From assembly GCA_946405135.1 (NCBI GenBank), contig CAMJGD010000023.1, positions 1 through 44,936 of the forward strand: a stretch of 44,936 bases of DNA. Reading direction: 5' to 3'. Made by a program: the position numbers and the translations under genes. The stretch comes from an uncultured Clostridiaceae bacterium. Its GTDB lineage: Bacteria; Bacillota; Clostridia; Clostridiales; Clostridiaceae. The notes under the pieces were generated by a model. The model saw nothing but the letters and a program-made list of their open reading frames with translations, did not search any database and was not told the origin of the DNA. Shown here piece after piece: positions 12,347 to 19,717 of the stretch (position 1 is its first letter; the number at the start of each line of letters is the position of its first letter).

Positions 12347-13036
12347 TTATTCTAATACTTTTGTAGGATTAACTTTTATTCCAGGTCCCATAGTACTAGA
12401 AACTGACACTGATTTAATATATTGTCCCTTTGCAGCTGCTGGCTTAGCCTTTACTACAGCTTCCATTAAAGAATGAAAGTTTTGAAGTAATTTTTCAGCC
12501 CCAAAGGATTTCTTACCTATTGGAACGTGGATAATAGCTGTTTTATCTACTCTATATTCTACTTTACCAGCTTTTATTTCTTCCACTGCTTTTGTTACAT
12601 CAAATGTAACTGTTCCAGATTTTGGATTTGGCATTAATCCTTTTGGTCCAAGTACTCTACCTAGTCTACCAACCAATCCCATCATATCTGGAGTTGCAAC
12701 AACTACATCATAGTCAAACCAATTTTCTTTTTGGATCTTATCAACTAATTCTTCTGCTCCAACGAATTCTGCTCCTGCAGCTTCAGCTTCTTTTGCTTTT
12801 TCGCCTTTAGCAAAAACCAAAACTCTAACTGTTTTACCTGTTCCATGTGGAAGAACTACTGCTCCTCTTACCTGTTGATCAGCATGTCTTGGGTCTACAC
12901 CAAGTCTTATTGCTAATTCAACAGTTTCATCAAATTTAGCTTTTGCAGTTTTAACTGCTAAATCCATAGCTTCTGCTGGATTATATAATTCATTTCTATC
13001 AACCAATTTTGAACTTTCTAAATAATTTTTTCCCAT
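12347..13036 (-). CDS. rplA: 50S ribosomal protein L1
   Basis: L1-stalk protein, 229 residues, binding 23S rRNA helices 76-78 and, in many bacteria, its own mRNA. The conserved [20 protein letters not shown] start and the [20 protein letters not shown] loop are intact. Starts with ATG after GAGGAGG. A short mRNA motif resembling the L1 site of 23S rRNA lies 15 nt upstream (13051-13078). Downstream of rplK by 54 nt. Confidence 0.98.
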   Translation of the reverse strand: MGKNYLESSKLVDRNELYNPAEAMDLAVKTAKAKFDETVELAIRLGVDPRHADQQVRGAVVLPHGTGKTVRVLVFAKGEKAKEAEAAGAEFVGAEELVDKIQKENWFDYDVVVATPDMMGLVGRLGRVLGPKGLMPNPKSGTVTFDVTKAVEEIKAGKVEYRVDKTAIIHVPIGKKSFGAEKLLQNFHSLMEAVVKAKPAAAKGQYIKSVSVSSTMGPGIKVNPTKVLE

Positions 13037-13050
13037 TTTTAGCCTCCTCT

Positions 13051-13078
13051 GTGGTATTAGCGGTTTTTACCTCCCACC
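13051..13078 (-). promoter_or_regulatory. L1-binding-site mimic upstream of rplA
   Basis: Minus strand reads GTGGGAGG - 14 nt - ACCACAG, with GTGG/CCAC pairing. The GUGGGAGG...UACCAC pair is also the core of the L1-binding stalk (H76) of 23S rRNA. The motif ends just before the rplA Shine-Dalgarno, so bound L1 could block translation. Function inferred from similarity. Confidence 0.75.
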
Positions 13079-13090
13079 AATTCAAATGAA

Positions 13091-13516
13091 TTAGTCTTCT
13101 ACAACTATGCCCATGCTTCTAGCAGTTCCTGCGATCATGCTCATAGCAGCTTCTATAGATGCTGCATTTAAATCAGGCATTTTTGTTTCAGCTATCTGTC
13201 TTACCTGTTCCTTTGTTACCTTAGCAACCTTTGTTCTATTAGGAACTCCAGATCCACTCTCTATTCCAGCTGCTTTCTTAAGTAAAACTGCTGCTGGTGG
13301 AGTCTTTAGTATAAAACTAAAAGATCTGTCCTGATAAACAGTAATTACTACTGGTATTATTAAACCTGCTTGATTTGCAGTTTTTGCATTGAATTCTTTA
13401 CAGAATCCCATGATATTTACACCATGTTGACCAAGTGCTGGACCAACTGGTGGCGCTGGTGTTGCCTTTCCTGCAGGAAGTTGTAATTTTATCATTCCTG
13501 TAACTTTCTTAGCCAT
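13091..13516 (-). CDS. rplK: 50S ribosomal protein L11
   Basis: 141-residue protein of the GTPase-associated centre. N-terminal [20 protein letters not shown] (the thiostrepton-side proline-rich segment) and the C-terminal RNA-binding domain with GTARSMGI are intact. ATG with AGGAGG upstream. Downstream of nusG by 88 nt, co-transcribed with rplA. Confidence 0.98.
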   Translation of the reverse strand: MAKKVTGMIKLQLPAGKATPAPPVGPALGQHGVNIMGFCKEFNAKTANQAGLIIPVVITVYQDRSFSFILKTPPAAVLLKKAAGIESGSGVPNRTKVAKVTKEQVRQIAETKMPDLNAASIEAAMSMIAGTARSMGIVVED

Positions 13517-13535
13517 GAGTTATTCCTCCTATACT

Positions 13536-13569
13536 GTGGTTATACGGACTTTTTAAATAATCCTCCCAC
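13536..13569 (-). promoter_or_regulatory. L1-binding-site mimic upstream of rplK
   Basis: Minus strand reads GTGGGAGG - 21 nt - ACCACAG, the same two conserved boxes as before rplA and as the 23S rRNA L1 stalk. It lies just 5' of the rplK Shine-Dalgarno. In E. coli the single L1 repressor site is in the rplK leader. Confidence 0.75.
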
Positions 13570-13604
13570 TTAATTAAGACTTTTACTAAACTTAGTTAAA
13601 AAAT

Positions 13605-14126
13605 TTAGTCTAATTTTTCCACTTGGTTAAAATCAAGTTCAGCAAGAGTTTCTCTTCCAAACATGCTAACCAAAGCTTTAACTTTGTGTTTTTCAGTATT
13701 TATTTCTTCTACTGTGGCCGTAAAATCTTTAAGCGGCCCTGATACCACTTTTACGTTTTCGCCTACTTCGAAGTCTGCTTCTACTGGTAAATCAATTATC
13801 CCCATAGAATTCACTTCATCATCTGTAAGCGGTACAGGTTTTGATCCTGGTCCAACAAAACCCGTAACTCCTCTTGTATTTCTCACTATATACCAAGAGT
13901 CATCTGTCATAATCATTTTTACTAGCACATACCCTGGAAATATTTTTTTCATTGTAACTTTTCTTTTACCATCTTTTTCTTCCACCTGTTCCTCCATAGG
14001 AACTTGAACATCATGTACTAGATCATGCAGGTTTCTATTTTCGATGGTCTTTTCAAGGTTAGCCTTAACCTTATTTTCATATCCAGAATAAGTATGTACT
14101 ACATACCATTTAGCCTTTTCACTCAT
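13605..14126 (-). CDS. nusG: Transcription elongation/termination factor NusG
   Basis: 173 residues: N-terminal NGN domain (KWYVVHTYSGYENKV; GYVLVKM) and C-terminal KOW domain (VVSGPLKDFTATVEEI; MFGRETLAELDF). NusG binds the RNA polymerase clamp. The ATG at 14126 is the only possible start, since no ATG, GTG or TTG lies further upstream in frame. The good Shine-Dalgarno is about 30 nt away, separated by a hairpin and a tiny 8-codon ORF. Lies between secE and rplK. Confidence 0.97.
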   Translation of the reverse strand: MSEKAKWYVVHTYSGYENKVKANLEKTIENRNLHDLVHDVQVPMEEQVEEKDGKRKVTMKKIFPGYVLVKMIMTDDSWYIVRNTRGVTGFVGPGSKPVPLTDDEVNSMGIIDLPVEADFEVGENVKVVSGPLKDFTATVEEINTEKHKVKALVSMFGRETLAELDFNQVEKLD

Positions 14127-14163
14127 AATTTCTTGGATGAACCTTTCATCCCAACCTCCTTTT
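14123..14163 (-). promoter_or_regulatory. Unusual nusG translation-start region: SD, hairpin, mini-ORF
   Basis: AGGAGG (14160-14155) lies 5 nt before an ATG at 14149 that opens an 8-codon frame (MKGSSKKL). Its TGA (14125-14123) overlaps the nusG ATG. The same stretch forms a perfect 7-bp hairpin, GGATGAA-agg-TTCATCC (14151-14135). Either the hairpin brings the SD near nusG, or the mini-ORF couples translation. Confidence 0.7.
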
Positions 14164-14393
14164 TACTTTATTCTAAAGATTATTGCAAAGAGGTTTTTAA
14201 ATAACATATCTAAAGCGCCTACTAAGGCAGTATATAGCAGGCAAAAGCCAACTACTGCTATAGTAGCTTTTTTTATGTCTTTTTTAGATGGCCAAGTAAT
14301 TCTTTTTGTTTCTGCTTTAACCTCTCTAAAAAACTTCACGATGCCTTTTTGGTCAGCTTTTTTCTCACTTTTAACTTTTCCTTCAACAGCCAT
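14163..14393 (-). CDS. secE: Preprotein translocase subunit SecE
   Basis: 76-residue short SecE with a charged N-terminus, the conserved KFFREVKAETKRITWPSKKD amphipathic segment (about 20-40) and one C-terminal membrane helix (about 45-70). It clamps the SecY channel in the membrane. Sits in the standard rpmG-secE-nusG order. AAGGATGTG precedes the ATG. Confidence 0.96.
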   Translation of the reverse strand: MAVEGKVKSEKKADQKGIVKFFREVKAETKRITWPSKKDIKKATIAVVGFCLLYTALVGALDMLFKNLFAIIFRIK

Positions 14394-14433
14394 AAAATTT
14401 CACATCCTTAAGCTTTTATAAGCGAACGAAACT

Positions 14434-14583
14434 TTACTTTGTCTCCCTATGAAGTGTATGCTTGTGGCAGAATTTGCAGTATTTTTTCATTTCTAGTCTG
14501 TCAGGGTCATTTTTCTTATTCTTCATTGAATTGTAGTTTCTCTGCTTGCACTCTGTACATGCCAAGGTTACTTTTACTCTCAC
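14434..14583 (-). CDS. rpmG: 50S ribosomal protein L33
   Basis: A 49-residue gene starting with GTG at 14583 (SD GGAGGTG). The product starts [17 protein letters not shown] and ends [17 protein letters not shown]. The two CxxC pairs (C9/C12 and C36/C39) form a zinc ribbon, so this is the zinc-binding form, in contrast to the zinc-free S4 paralogue at 18985. First gene of the secE-nusG-rplKA unit. Confidence 0.95.
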   Translation of the reverse strand: MRVKVTLACTECKQRNYNSMKNKKNDPDRLEMKKYCKFCHKHTLHRETK

Positions 14584-14661
14584 TTCGTGCACCTCCAGTG
14601 TTTTCGTATATAACTATAAGAGCATCATTACTCTTACTTTCAAAAAACGCATTACTTTAAT

Positions 14662-14690
14662 AATTTATCACAACTTGAATTGTGTGTCAA
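14662..14690 (-). promoter_or_regulatory. Promoter of rpmG-secE-nusG-rplK-rplA
   Basis: TTGACA (14690-14685), 17 nt, TAAATT (14667-14662) on the minus strand. The -35 is consensus and the -10 matches 4 of 6. It lies between tuf and rpmG; the spacer contains the inverted repeat CACAA/TTGTG. Confidence 0.7.
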
Positions 14691-14708
14691 CTTATATTTC
14701 TTATGTAA

Positions 14709-14734
14709 AGGACTAGGTAACCCTACCCAGCCCT
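14709..14734 (-). terminator. Hairpin after tuf, probably a weak terminator
   Basis: Minus strand AGGGCTGGGTA - GGGT - TACCTAGTCCT gives an 11-bp stem with three G-U pairs, starting 10 nt after the tuf stop. There is no real U-run behind it (TTACATAAG), so read-through or processing is likely. Confidence 0.5.
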
Positions 14735-14743
14735 ATTTTTAAA

Positions 14744-15937
14744 TTATTCTATTATCTTAGTAACAACTCCTGAACCTACAGTTCTTCCGCCTTCTCTTAT
14801 AGCGAATCTTAATCCTTCATCCATTGCTACTGGAGTTATCAATTCAACATTCATGTCTATATGATCTCCAGGCATTACCATTTCCATTCCTTCTGGTAAT
14901 TTGATGCTTCCTGTAACGTCTGTTGTTCTAAAATAGAACTGTGGTCTATATCCATCAAAGAATGGTGTATGTCTTCCACCTTCTTCTTTCTTTAGTACGT
15001 AAACCTGACCTACAAATTTCTTGTGTGGATTTACTGTACCTGGTTTTGCTAATACTTGACCTCTTTCTATTTCTGTTCTCTGTATTCCTCTTAATAATGC
15101 TCCTATGTTATCTCCTGCCTGTGCTTCATCAAGAAGTTTTCTGAACATTTCTACTCCAGTTACTACTGTCTTCTTTCTTTCTGTAGATAATCCTACTACT
15201 TCTACTTCGTCACCTACGTGTAGTATTCCTCTTTCTACTCTTCCTGTTGCAACTGTTCCTCTTCCTGTTATTGTGAATACATCTTCTACTGGCATTAAGA
15301 ATGGCTTATCTGTTGCTCTTTCTGGTGTTGGAATGTAGCTATCTACTGCTTCCATTAATTCCATTATGCATTTTGTTGCTGCTTCATCTGTTGGGTTTTC
15401 TAATGCTTTTAATGCTGATCCTACTACTATTGGTGTGTCGTCTCCTGGGAAGTTGTATTCATTTAGTAGTTCTCTTACTTCCATCTCTACTAATTCTAGT
15501 AATTCTGGATCATCTACCATATCTGCCTTGTTTAAGAATACTACTATGTAGTCAACTCCAACTCTTGATGCTAGTAGTATATGTTCTCTTGTCTGTGGCA
15601 TTGGACCATCTGCTGCTGATACAACTAGGATAGCTCCATCCATCTGTGCTGCTCCTGTGATCATGTTCTTTACATAGTCAGCATGTCCTGGACAGTCAAC
15701 GTGTGCATAGTGTCTGTTGTCTGTCTGATATTCCACGTGTGATGTGTTTATTGTGATTCCTCTTTCTTTTTCTTCTGGTGCCTTATCTATTTCGTCATAC
15801 TTAAAGGATTGTGCATATCCTTTGTTTGCTAATACTGCTGTGATTGCTGCTGTTAATGTTGTCTTACCGTGGTCTACGTGTCCTATTGTTCCAATGTTAA
15901 CATGAGGTTTGCTTCTTTCAAATTTTTCCTTTGCCAT
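14744..15937 (-). CDS. tuf: Elongation factor Tu
   Basis: 397 residues. GTP-binding motifs [17 protein letters not shown] and NKAD are intact, as is the switch [13 protein letters not shown]. Domains II and III are complete to the terminal [11 protein letters not shown]. Delivers aminoacyl-tRNA to the ribosome. AAGGAGG precedes the ATG. It follows tRNA-Thr and tRNA-Gly and is probably transcribed with them. One of two tuf genes in the window. Confidence 0.98.
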   Translation of the reverse strand: MAKEKFERSKPHVNIGTIGHVDHGKTTLTAAITAVLANKGYAQSFKYDEIDKAPEEKERGITINTSHVEYQTDNRHYAHVDCPGHADYVKNMITGAAQMDGAILVVSAADGPMPQTREHILLASRVGVDYIVVFLNKADMVDDPELLELVEMEVRELLNEYNFPGDDTPIVVGSALKALENPTDEAATKCIMELMEAVDSYIPTPERATDKPFLMPVEDVFTITGRGTVATGRVERGILHVGDEVEVVGLSTERKKTVVTGVEMFRKLLDEAQAGDNIGALLRGIQRTEIERGQVLAKPGTVNPHKKFVGQVYVLKKEEGGRHTPFFDGYRPQFYFRTTDVTGSIKLPEGMEMVMPGDHIDMNVELITPVAMDEGLRFAIREGGRTVGSGVVTKIIE

Positions 15938-16004
15938 TTATAATTCCTCCTTATTATATCTTTGCAAATAAACCTTGCCTAGCGTTTTGTATTTTCCAAT
16001 TTTT

Positions 16005-16080
16005 TGGAGCCCACGATCGGGCTCGAACCGACGACCTCCACCTTACCAAGGTGACGCTCTGCCTACTGAGCTACATGGGC
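16005..16080 (-). tRNA. tRNA-Thr (anticodon GGT)
   Basis: 76-nt cloverleaf with acceptor GCCCATG/CGTGGGC (one T-G pair), D arm with AGCTCAGTAGGCAGAGC, anticodon loop TTGGTAA in the stem CACC/GGTG, T arm with GGTTCGAGCC and an encoded CCA. Reads ACC/ACU codons. Ten bases downstream of tRNA-Gly. Confidence 0.97.
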
Positions 16081-16090
16081 AATTACTTTT

Positions 16091-16165
16091 TGGAGCGGGA
16101 AACGGGATTCGAACCCGCGACACCTAGCTTGGGAAGCTAGTGCTCTACCACTGAACTACTCCCGC
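16091..16165 (-). tRNA. tRNA-Gly (anticodon CCC)
   Basis: 75-nt cloverleaf with acceptor GCGGGAG/TTCCCGC, D arm AGTTCAGTGGTAGAGC, anticodon loop TTCCCAA in stem TAGC/GCTA, T arm GGGTTCGAATCCC and an encoded CCA. The CCC anticodon reads only GGG, a minor codon in such an AT-rich genome. Confidence 0.97.
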
Positions 16166-16205
16166 TAGCTATTATAGCCTATTAAATTACATATACCACT
16201 TTTAA

Positions 16206-16234
16206 ATTCTACTACTAATTATTTTTTATGTCAA
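16206..16234 (-). promoter_or_regulatory. Promoter of tRNA-Gly - tRNA-Thr - tuf
   Basis: TTGACA (16234-16229), 17 nt, TAGAAT (16211-16206) on the minus strand, about 35-40 nt before tRNA-Gly and just after the sigH stop. No other convincing promoter lies before tuf, so the tRNAs and tuf probably share this one. Confidence 0.8.
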
Positions 16235-16249
16235 TATTTTTAATACAAA

Positions 16250-16891
16250 TTATCTATTATTCAAACACTTCTCTAATTTTCTTTTAACTCTTTGTAATGC
16301 ATTATCTATAGATTTGGCATGCCTGTCCAAATCGCAAGCAATTTCCTGATAAGACTTTCCATCTAAATAGGACATAAGTACTTCCATTTCTAAATCAGAT
16401 AATACTTCTCCTATCTCCTTTTCAATATGGGTCATCTCTTCTTTGCTTATAACAAGTTCTTCTGGATCTGATACCTTGATACTAGAAAGCACATCAAGTA
16501 AAGTTCTATCAGATTCCTCTTCATAAATTGGCTTGTTTAAGGAGATATATGTATTCAAAGGAATATGCTTTTGTCGGGTAGCTGTTTTTATGGCAGTTAT
16601 TATTTGTCTTGTTACACATAACTCCGCAAAAGCCTTAAATGAAGCTAGCTTATCTGGTTTAAAATCTCTGATAGCCTTATATAAGCCTATCATACCTTCT
16701 TGATATATATCTTCCTTATCTGCACCTATTAAAAAATAGGACTTAGCTTTTGCCTTTACAAAATTCTCATACTTATTTATAAGGTATTCTTGAGCTCTAA
16801 CATCCCCTTTTTTTGCTTCAAGAACTATTTCTTCATCAAGTTTGTCCTCATATGAAGAAAACGTTTTAGCCGTACTACCCACATTCTCCAT
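16250..16891 (-). CDS. sigH: RNA polymerase sigma-H factor
   Basis: 213-residue sigma-70-family factor, the stationary-phase and early sporulation sigma. Region 2 (EYLINKYENFVKAKAKSYFL; GADKEDIYQEGMIGLYKAIRDFKP) and region 4 (LSDLEMEVLMSYLDGKSYQEIACDLDRHAKSIDNALQR as a helix-turn-helix) are intact. Strong SD before ATG 16891. Follows rae1 in the usual rlmB-rae1-sigH order, but has its own consensus promoter. Confidence 0.95.
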   Translation of the reverse strand: MENVGSTAKTFSSYEDKLDEEIVLEAKKGDVRAQEYLINKYENFVKAKAKSYFLIGADKEDIYQEGMIGLYKAIRDFKPDKLASFKAFAELCVTRQIITAIKTATRQKHIPLNTYISLNKPIYEEESDRTLLDVLSSIKVSDPEELVISKEEMTHIEKEIGEVLSDLEMEVLMSYLDGKSYQEIACDLDRHAKSIDNALQRVKRKLEKCLNNR

Positions 16892-16924
16892 AACAACCCC
16901 CCCAAACTATACGTCATGTTATTA

Positions 16925-16953
16925 ATTATACCTAGCCCGCCTCATTAAGTCAA
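16925..16953 (-). promoter_or_regulatory. Promoter of sigH
   Basis: TTGACT (16953-16948), 17 nt, TATAAT (16930-16925) on the minus strand, beginning 7 nt after the end of rae1. This is a vegetative (sigma-A) type promoter. Confidence 0.85.
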
Positions 16954-16959
16954 GCTGTT

Positions 16960-17469
16960 TCAGCGGCTTCTACGTATTTTTTCAAGTTTTTCCAATACAC
17001 TTTTTTCTATTCTATCTTCTATTAAATGTCTTTGATTAACCTTAACTTTATCAGCTTTCTTTTTTATAGCATTTTCCACAGCTTTTGTCTCATGATAAAA
17101 TTCCAAAGAGGACATCCGGGTGGCTCCTCTTTGAAATGTTACCTGTTGCTCTAAAGAATCAGATGTAACTACCATTACTTCTATCTTTCTTCCTATGTTA
17201 TTAACATATCTTTCTATATAGCTATCAGCTGTTTCTCCATCCTTAGTAAAAACAATAGTTAAATTGCCTGATTTTTCCTTTTTTTCAATGCTTCCTGGAA
17301 CCTTATGAGCATCAAACACTAAGATTATTTTATATCCCGTATAGCTTGAGTAATTTTGAAGATCATCTATAAGTTTCTGTCTAGCTGACTCATAACTATA
17401 CTCTTTTATAGCTTTTAAGTCAGGCCAGCTATTTACTACGTTATATCCATCTACAAATATTGTCCTCAC
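16960..17469 (-). CDS. rae1: Rae1/YacP-family ribosome-associated endoribonuclease (NYN domain)
   Basis: 169 residues with the PIN-like NYN fold: FVDGYNVVNSWPDL at the N-terminus, LVFDAHKVPG near 49-58, FTKDGETADSYIERYV and VVTSDSLEQQ, which supply the acidic active-site residues. B. subtilis Rae1 (YacP) cleaves certain mRNAs in the ribosomal A site. The start is a GTG at 17469, preceded by GAGG. It follows rlmB by 11 nt. Confidence 0.9.
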   Translation of the reverse strand: MRTIFVDGYNVVNSWPDLKAIKEYSYESARQKLIDDLQNYSSYTGYKIILVFDAHKVPGSIEKKEKSGNLTIVFTKDGETADSYIERYVNNIGRKIEVMVVTSDSLEQQVTFQRGATRMSSLEFYHETKAVENAIKKKADKVKVNQRHLIEDRIEKSVLEKLEKIRRSR

Positions 17470-17480
17470 CTTGAATTCCT

Positions 17481-18275
17481 CTAATCTAGTCTGAATTTTA
17501 ATACTTCATACATTATGATTCCAGCAGCTACAGAAGCATTTAATGAATTTATTTTTCCCACCATAGGTATCTTAATCATGAAATCACATTTATTTCTGGT
17601 TAGTTTAGAAATACCCTTTCCCTCATTACCAATAACTAAAGCTACAGGGCCTTTAAAGTCAGTCTCATAACAGTATTTTTCTCCGTCCATATCTGTGCCA
17701 TATATCCATATACCCTTTTCTTTAAGCCTATCTATAGCTGCATTTAAATTGTTAACCTTAGCTATCTTCATGTATTCTATTGCCCCTGCTGAAGTTTTAT
17801 ATACTGTTGAAGTAACACCTACATTTCTCCTCTTAGGTATTATTATACCATGAGCCCCACATAATTCTGCTGTTCTTATTATAGAGCCTAAATTATGAGG
17901 ATCTTCAATTTCATCTAGTAGAATAATAAATGGATTTTCTCCTTTTTTTTCTGCAAAGCTTAATATATCCTCTATGCTGCAGTATTTATAAGGTGTTATC
18001 TTAGCTACTACCCCTTGATGATTTCTGTCTTCAGCTAAGAGATCTAATTTCTTTCTATCTACTTCTTTTACTACTATGTTTTTTTCTCTAGCAATGGCTA
18101 GGATTACATTTATAGAACCTTCTCTTTCTCCCTTTGCTATCATTATTTGCTCTATAGTGGTATTTTCCGACTTTAAAGCTTCTATAACTGCATTTCTTCC
18201 TTTAATTATATCCTCTCTGTCGTTTACTTTATTTCTATCTTCTTTTATTTTTTTTGAGTCATATGTATTTTTCAT
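17481..18275 (-). CDS. rlmB: 23S rRNA 2'-O-methyltransferase RlmB (SpoU/TrmH family)
   Basis: 264 residues. A substrate-binding N-terminal domain begins near DIIKGRNAVIEAL. The SPOUT methyltransferase motifs follow: EDPHNLGSIIRTAELCGA (motif 1), LVIGNEGKGIS (motif 2) and INSLNASVAAGIIMYE (motif 3, the knot). Predicted to methylate the conserved G of the peptidyl-transferase region. The start is ATG 18275, with GGAGG upstream; a TTG at 18290 overlaps the SD. Confidence 0.93.
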   Translation of the reverse strand: MKNTYDSKKIKEDRNKVNDREDIIKGRNAVIEALKSENTTIEQIMIAKGEREGSINVILAIAREKNIVVKEVDRKKLDLLAEDRNHQGVVAKITPYKYCSIEDILSFAEKKGENPFIILLDEIEDPHNLGSIIRTAELCGAHGIIIPKRRNVGVTSTVYKTSAGAIEYMKIAKVNNLNAAIDRLKEKGIWIYGTDMDGEKYCYETDFKGPVALVIGNEGKGISKLTRNKCDFMIKIPMVGKINSLNASVAAGIIMYEVLKFRLD

Positions 18276-18411
18276 ACTATTTTCCTCCAATAAAATCTAA
18301 TTGTGGTGATTTGTAGATACTTTCATATCAATAAAACTTTTTATTAAAATTTACCACATAAAGAATTTTTAGTATTTACTTAAAATCATAACCTAATTAT
18401 ATTATACCTAT

Positions 18412-18816
18412 TCATCTCTTAATACACTCTTCTAATATAAATTTAAGTCTAGACTTTTGATCTGTTAAAAACAAAAATCCAATTAAAGCTTCAAATCCAG
18501 TAGCTATTCTATACTCAGAAACTTCAGCATTTTTAGGAACAGTATAGGATTTTGTATTTCTTCCTCTTTTATAAATAGACATTTCTTCTTCTGTAAGCTT
18601 GCTTTCAATATTTCTCATTATTTTGCTTTGAGAATTTGCTTTTACATAAGATATGGCTTTTAAGTGTATCTTATGAGCTGAAAACTCTCTATTGTTATCC
18701 ACTATATAACTTCTTATGAACAATTCATAAACTGCATCCCCTACATGTGCTAAAACCAGAGGATTTAATTGTCTCGCTTCTTCTACACTAAATTCTGCAA
18801 AAAATAGTTCTTCCAT
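18412..18816 (-). CDS. mrnC: Mini-ribonuclease 3
   Basis: 134-residue RNase III-like domain without a double-stranded-RNA-binding domain. The signature LNPLVLAHVGDAVYELFIRSYIV carries the catalytic Asp, and YRIATGFEALIGFLFLT carries the second acidic site. Mini-III matures 23S rRNA ends. Normally it sits beside cysS; here two genes separate them. AAGGAGA precedes the ATG. Confidence 0.95.
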   Translation of the reverse strand: MEELFFAEFSVEEARQLNPLVLAHVGDAVYELFIRSYIVDNNREFSAHKIHLKAISYVKANSQSKIMRNIESKLTEEEMSIYKRGRNTKSYTVPKNAEVSEYRIATGFEALIGFLFLTDQKSRLKFILEECIKR

Positions 18817-18862
18817 AGTTTTCTCCTTACAAATTAGTTTATGTACAATTTTTAGTTGATTA

Positions 18863-18903
18863 ATTTTTCATTATATAAAATAATACTATAATTAATGAAA
18901 AAT
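18863..18903. repeat. 11-bp inverted repeat upstream of mrnC
   Basis: ATTTTTCATTA (18863-18873) and TAATGAAAAAT (18893-18903) are perfect complements across a 19-nt spacer. It lies in the AT-rich gap between the rpsD terminator and mrnC. It could be a leader stem; function unknown. Confidence 0.5.
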
Positions 18904-18921
18904 ATAAATACCTATAACCAT

Positions 18922-18959
18922 AAACAAAAGCCTTACACACCTCAAGTGCATAAAGCTTT
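18922..18959 (-). terminator. Intrinsic terminator after the S4 paralogue
   Basis: Minus strand AAAGCTTTATGCAC - TTGAG - GTGTGTAAGGCTTT, a 14-bp stem with a few G-U pairs, then TTTTGTTT. It begins about 25 nt after the rpsD stop. Confidence 0.8.
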
Positions 18960-18984
18960 AATTATAGTAGAATCTTAATTTTTT

Positions 18985-19578
18985 TTATTTCGAATAGAAT
19001 TCAACTATAAGCTGTTCATTTATCTGAATGGGTATTTCTTCCCTTTTGGGCAATCTTACCAAAGAAGTCTCAAAATTTTTTTCAACTTTCTTTATGTAAG
19101 GTAAATTAAAACTTATACCATTCTTAAAGTTTTCATCAAAAATTTTTATAGTCCTTGAATGTTTTTTTAAAGCTATATTATCTCCAACTTTAACTGCATA
19201 AGATGGAATGTCCACCTTATTGCCATTGACTTTTATATGTCCATGAGTTACCATTTGCCTTGCCTGCCTTATGGAATTAGCAAATCCACTCCTGTAAACC
19301 AAATTATCTAATCTGCACTCTAAATCAACTAAAAGCACCTCTCCTGGTACTTCTTCGCTCCTTAACGCCTTACTTACATACCTATTAAATTGTTTTTCCA
19401 AAACTCCATAGTAAGCTTTCAATCTTTGTTTTTCTAAAAGCTGAATTCCATAATCAGACAATTTTTTATCCGCTCTTCCAGTACCTTTTGCAGCTCTTTT
19501 CATAGCTTTGGGATGTCCATATACATTTAATCCAAGTCGTCTACACTGTTTAAAACGCGGACCCATGAACTTTGCCAT
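18985..19578 (-). CDS. rpsD: 30S ribosomal protein S4, zinc-free paralogue
   Basis: 197 residues: N-terminal S4 domain with [21 protein letters not shown], then the S4 RNA-binding domain ([40 protein letters not shown]). Zinc-type S4 proteins have four Cys near the N-terminus; here only C12 remains (F9 replaces the first; none in residues 15-45), so it should not need zinc. It lies alone behind a consensus promoter with a palindromic operator, far from the usual rpsK-rpoA neighbourhood. I infer that a main rpsD exists elsewhere. ATG after GGAGG. Confidence 0.92.
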   Translation of the reverse strand: MAKFMGPRFKQCRRLGLNVYGHPKAMKRAAKGTGRADKKLSDYGIQLLEKQRLKAYYGVLEKQFNRYVSKALRSEEVPGEVLLVDLECRLDNLVYRSGFANSIRQARQMVTHGHIKVNGNKVDIPSYAVKVGDNIALKKHSRTIKIFDENFKNGISFNLPYIKKVEKNFETSLVRLPKREEIPIQINEQLIVEFYSK

Positions 19579-19623
19579 TAGTTACCTCCATAAATGATAT
19601 ATTTGCCGCGGTATTTTTTAAAA

Positions 19624-19656
19624 TAATGCTATTGATATTGATTATCAATAGCATTA
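19624..19656. promoter_or_regulatory. 33-bp palindromic operator (Fur/Zur-like) before the S4 paralogue
   Basis: Perfect 14-bp arms TAATGCTATTGATA and TATCAATAGCATTA around TTGAT. The centre, TGATATTGATTATCA, matches the Fur-family 7-1-7 pattern TGATAATnATTATCA at all but one base. It overlaps the -10 of the promoter at 19653-19681. Zur control is inferred from the zinc-free product. Confidence 0.75.
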
Positions 19657-19681
19657 TAGCATCTTTAAAAAGTTATGTCAA
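19653..19681 (-). promoter_or_regulatory. Consensus promoter of the S4 paralogue
   Basis: TTGACA (19681-19676), 17 nt, TATAAT (19658-19653): a perfect sigma-A promoter. The operator starts inside the -10 hexamer and covers the expected transcription start, so a bound repressor would block it. Confidence 0.9.
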
Positions 19682-19717
19682 ATTATTAGAACTACAAACT
19701 TTTCTTTCGTGGAGTTA

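Noticed and set aside
15959-15992. TAGGCA-17-TATAAT just before tuf
   Set aside because: Transcription would start inside the ribosome binding site, leaving no usable leader; the promoter before tRNA-Gly is a better candidate.
15931-16140. Plus-strand frame with sequence like GAHDRARTDDLHLTKV and GFEPATPSLGS
   Set aside because: It is the complement of tRNA-Thr and tRNA-Gly. This peptide pattern is a well-known false translation of tRNA genes.
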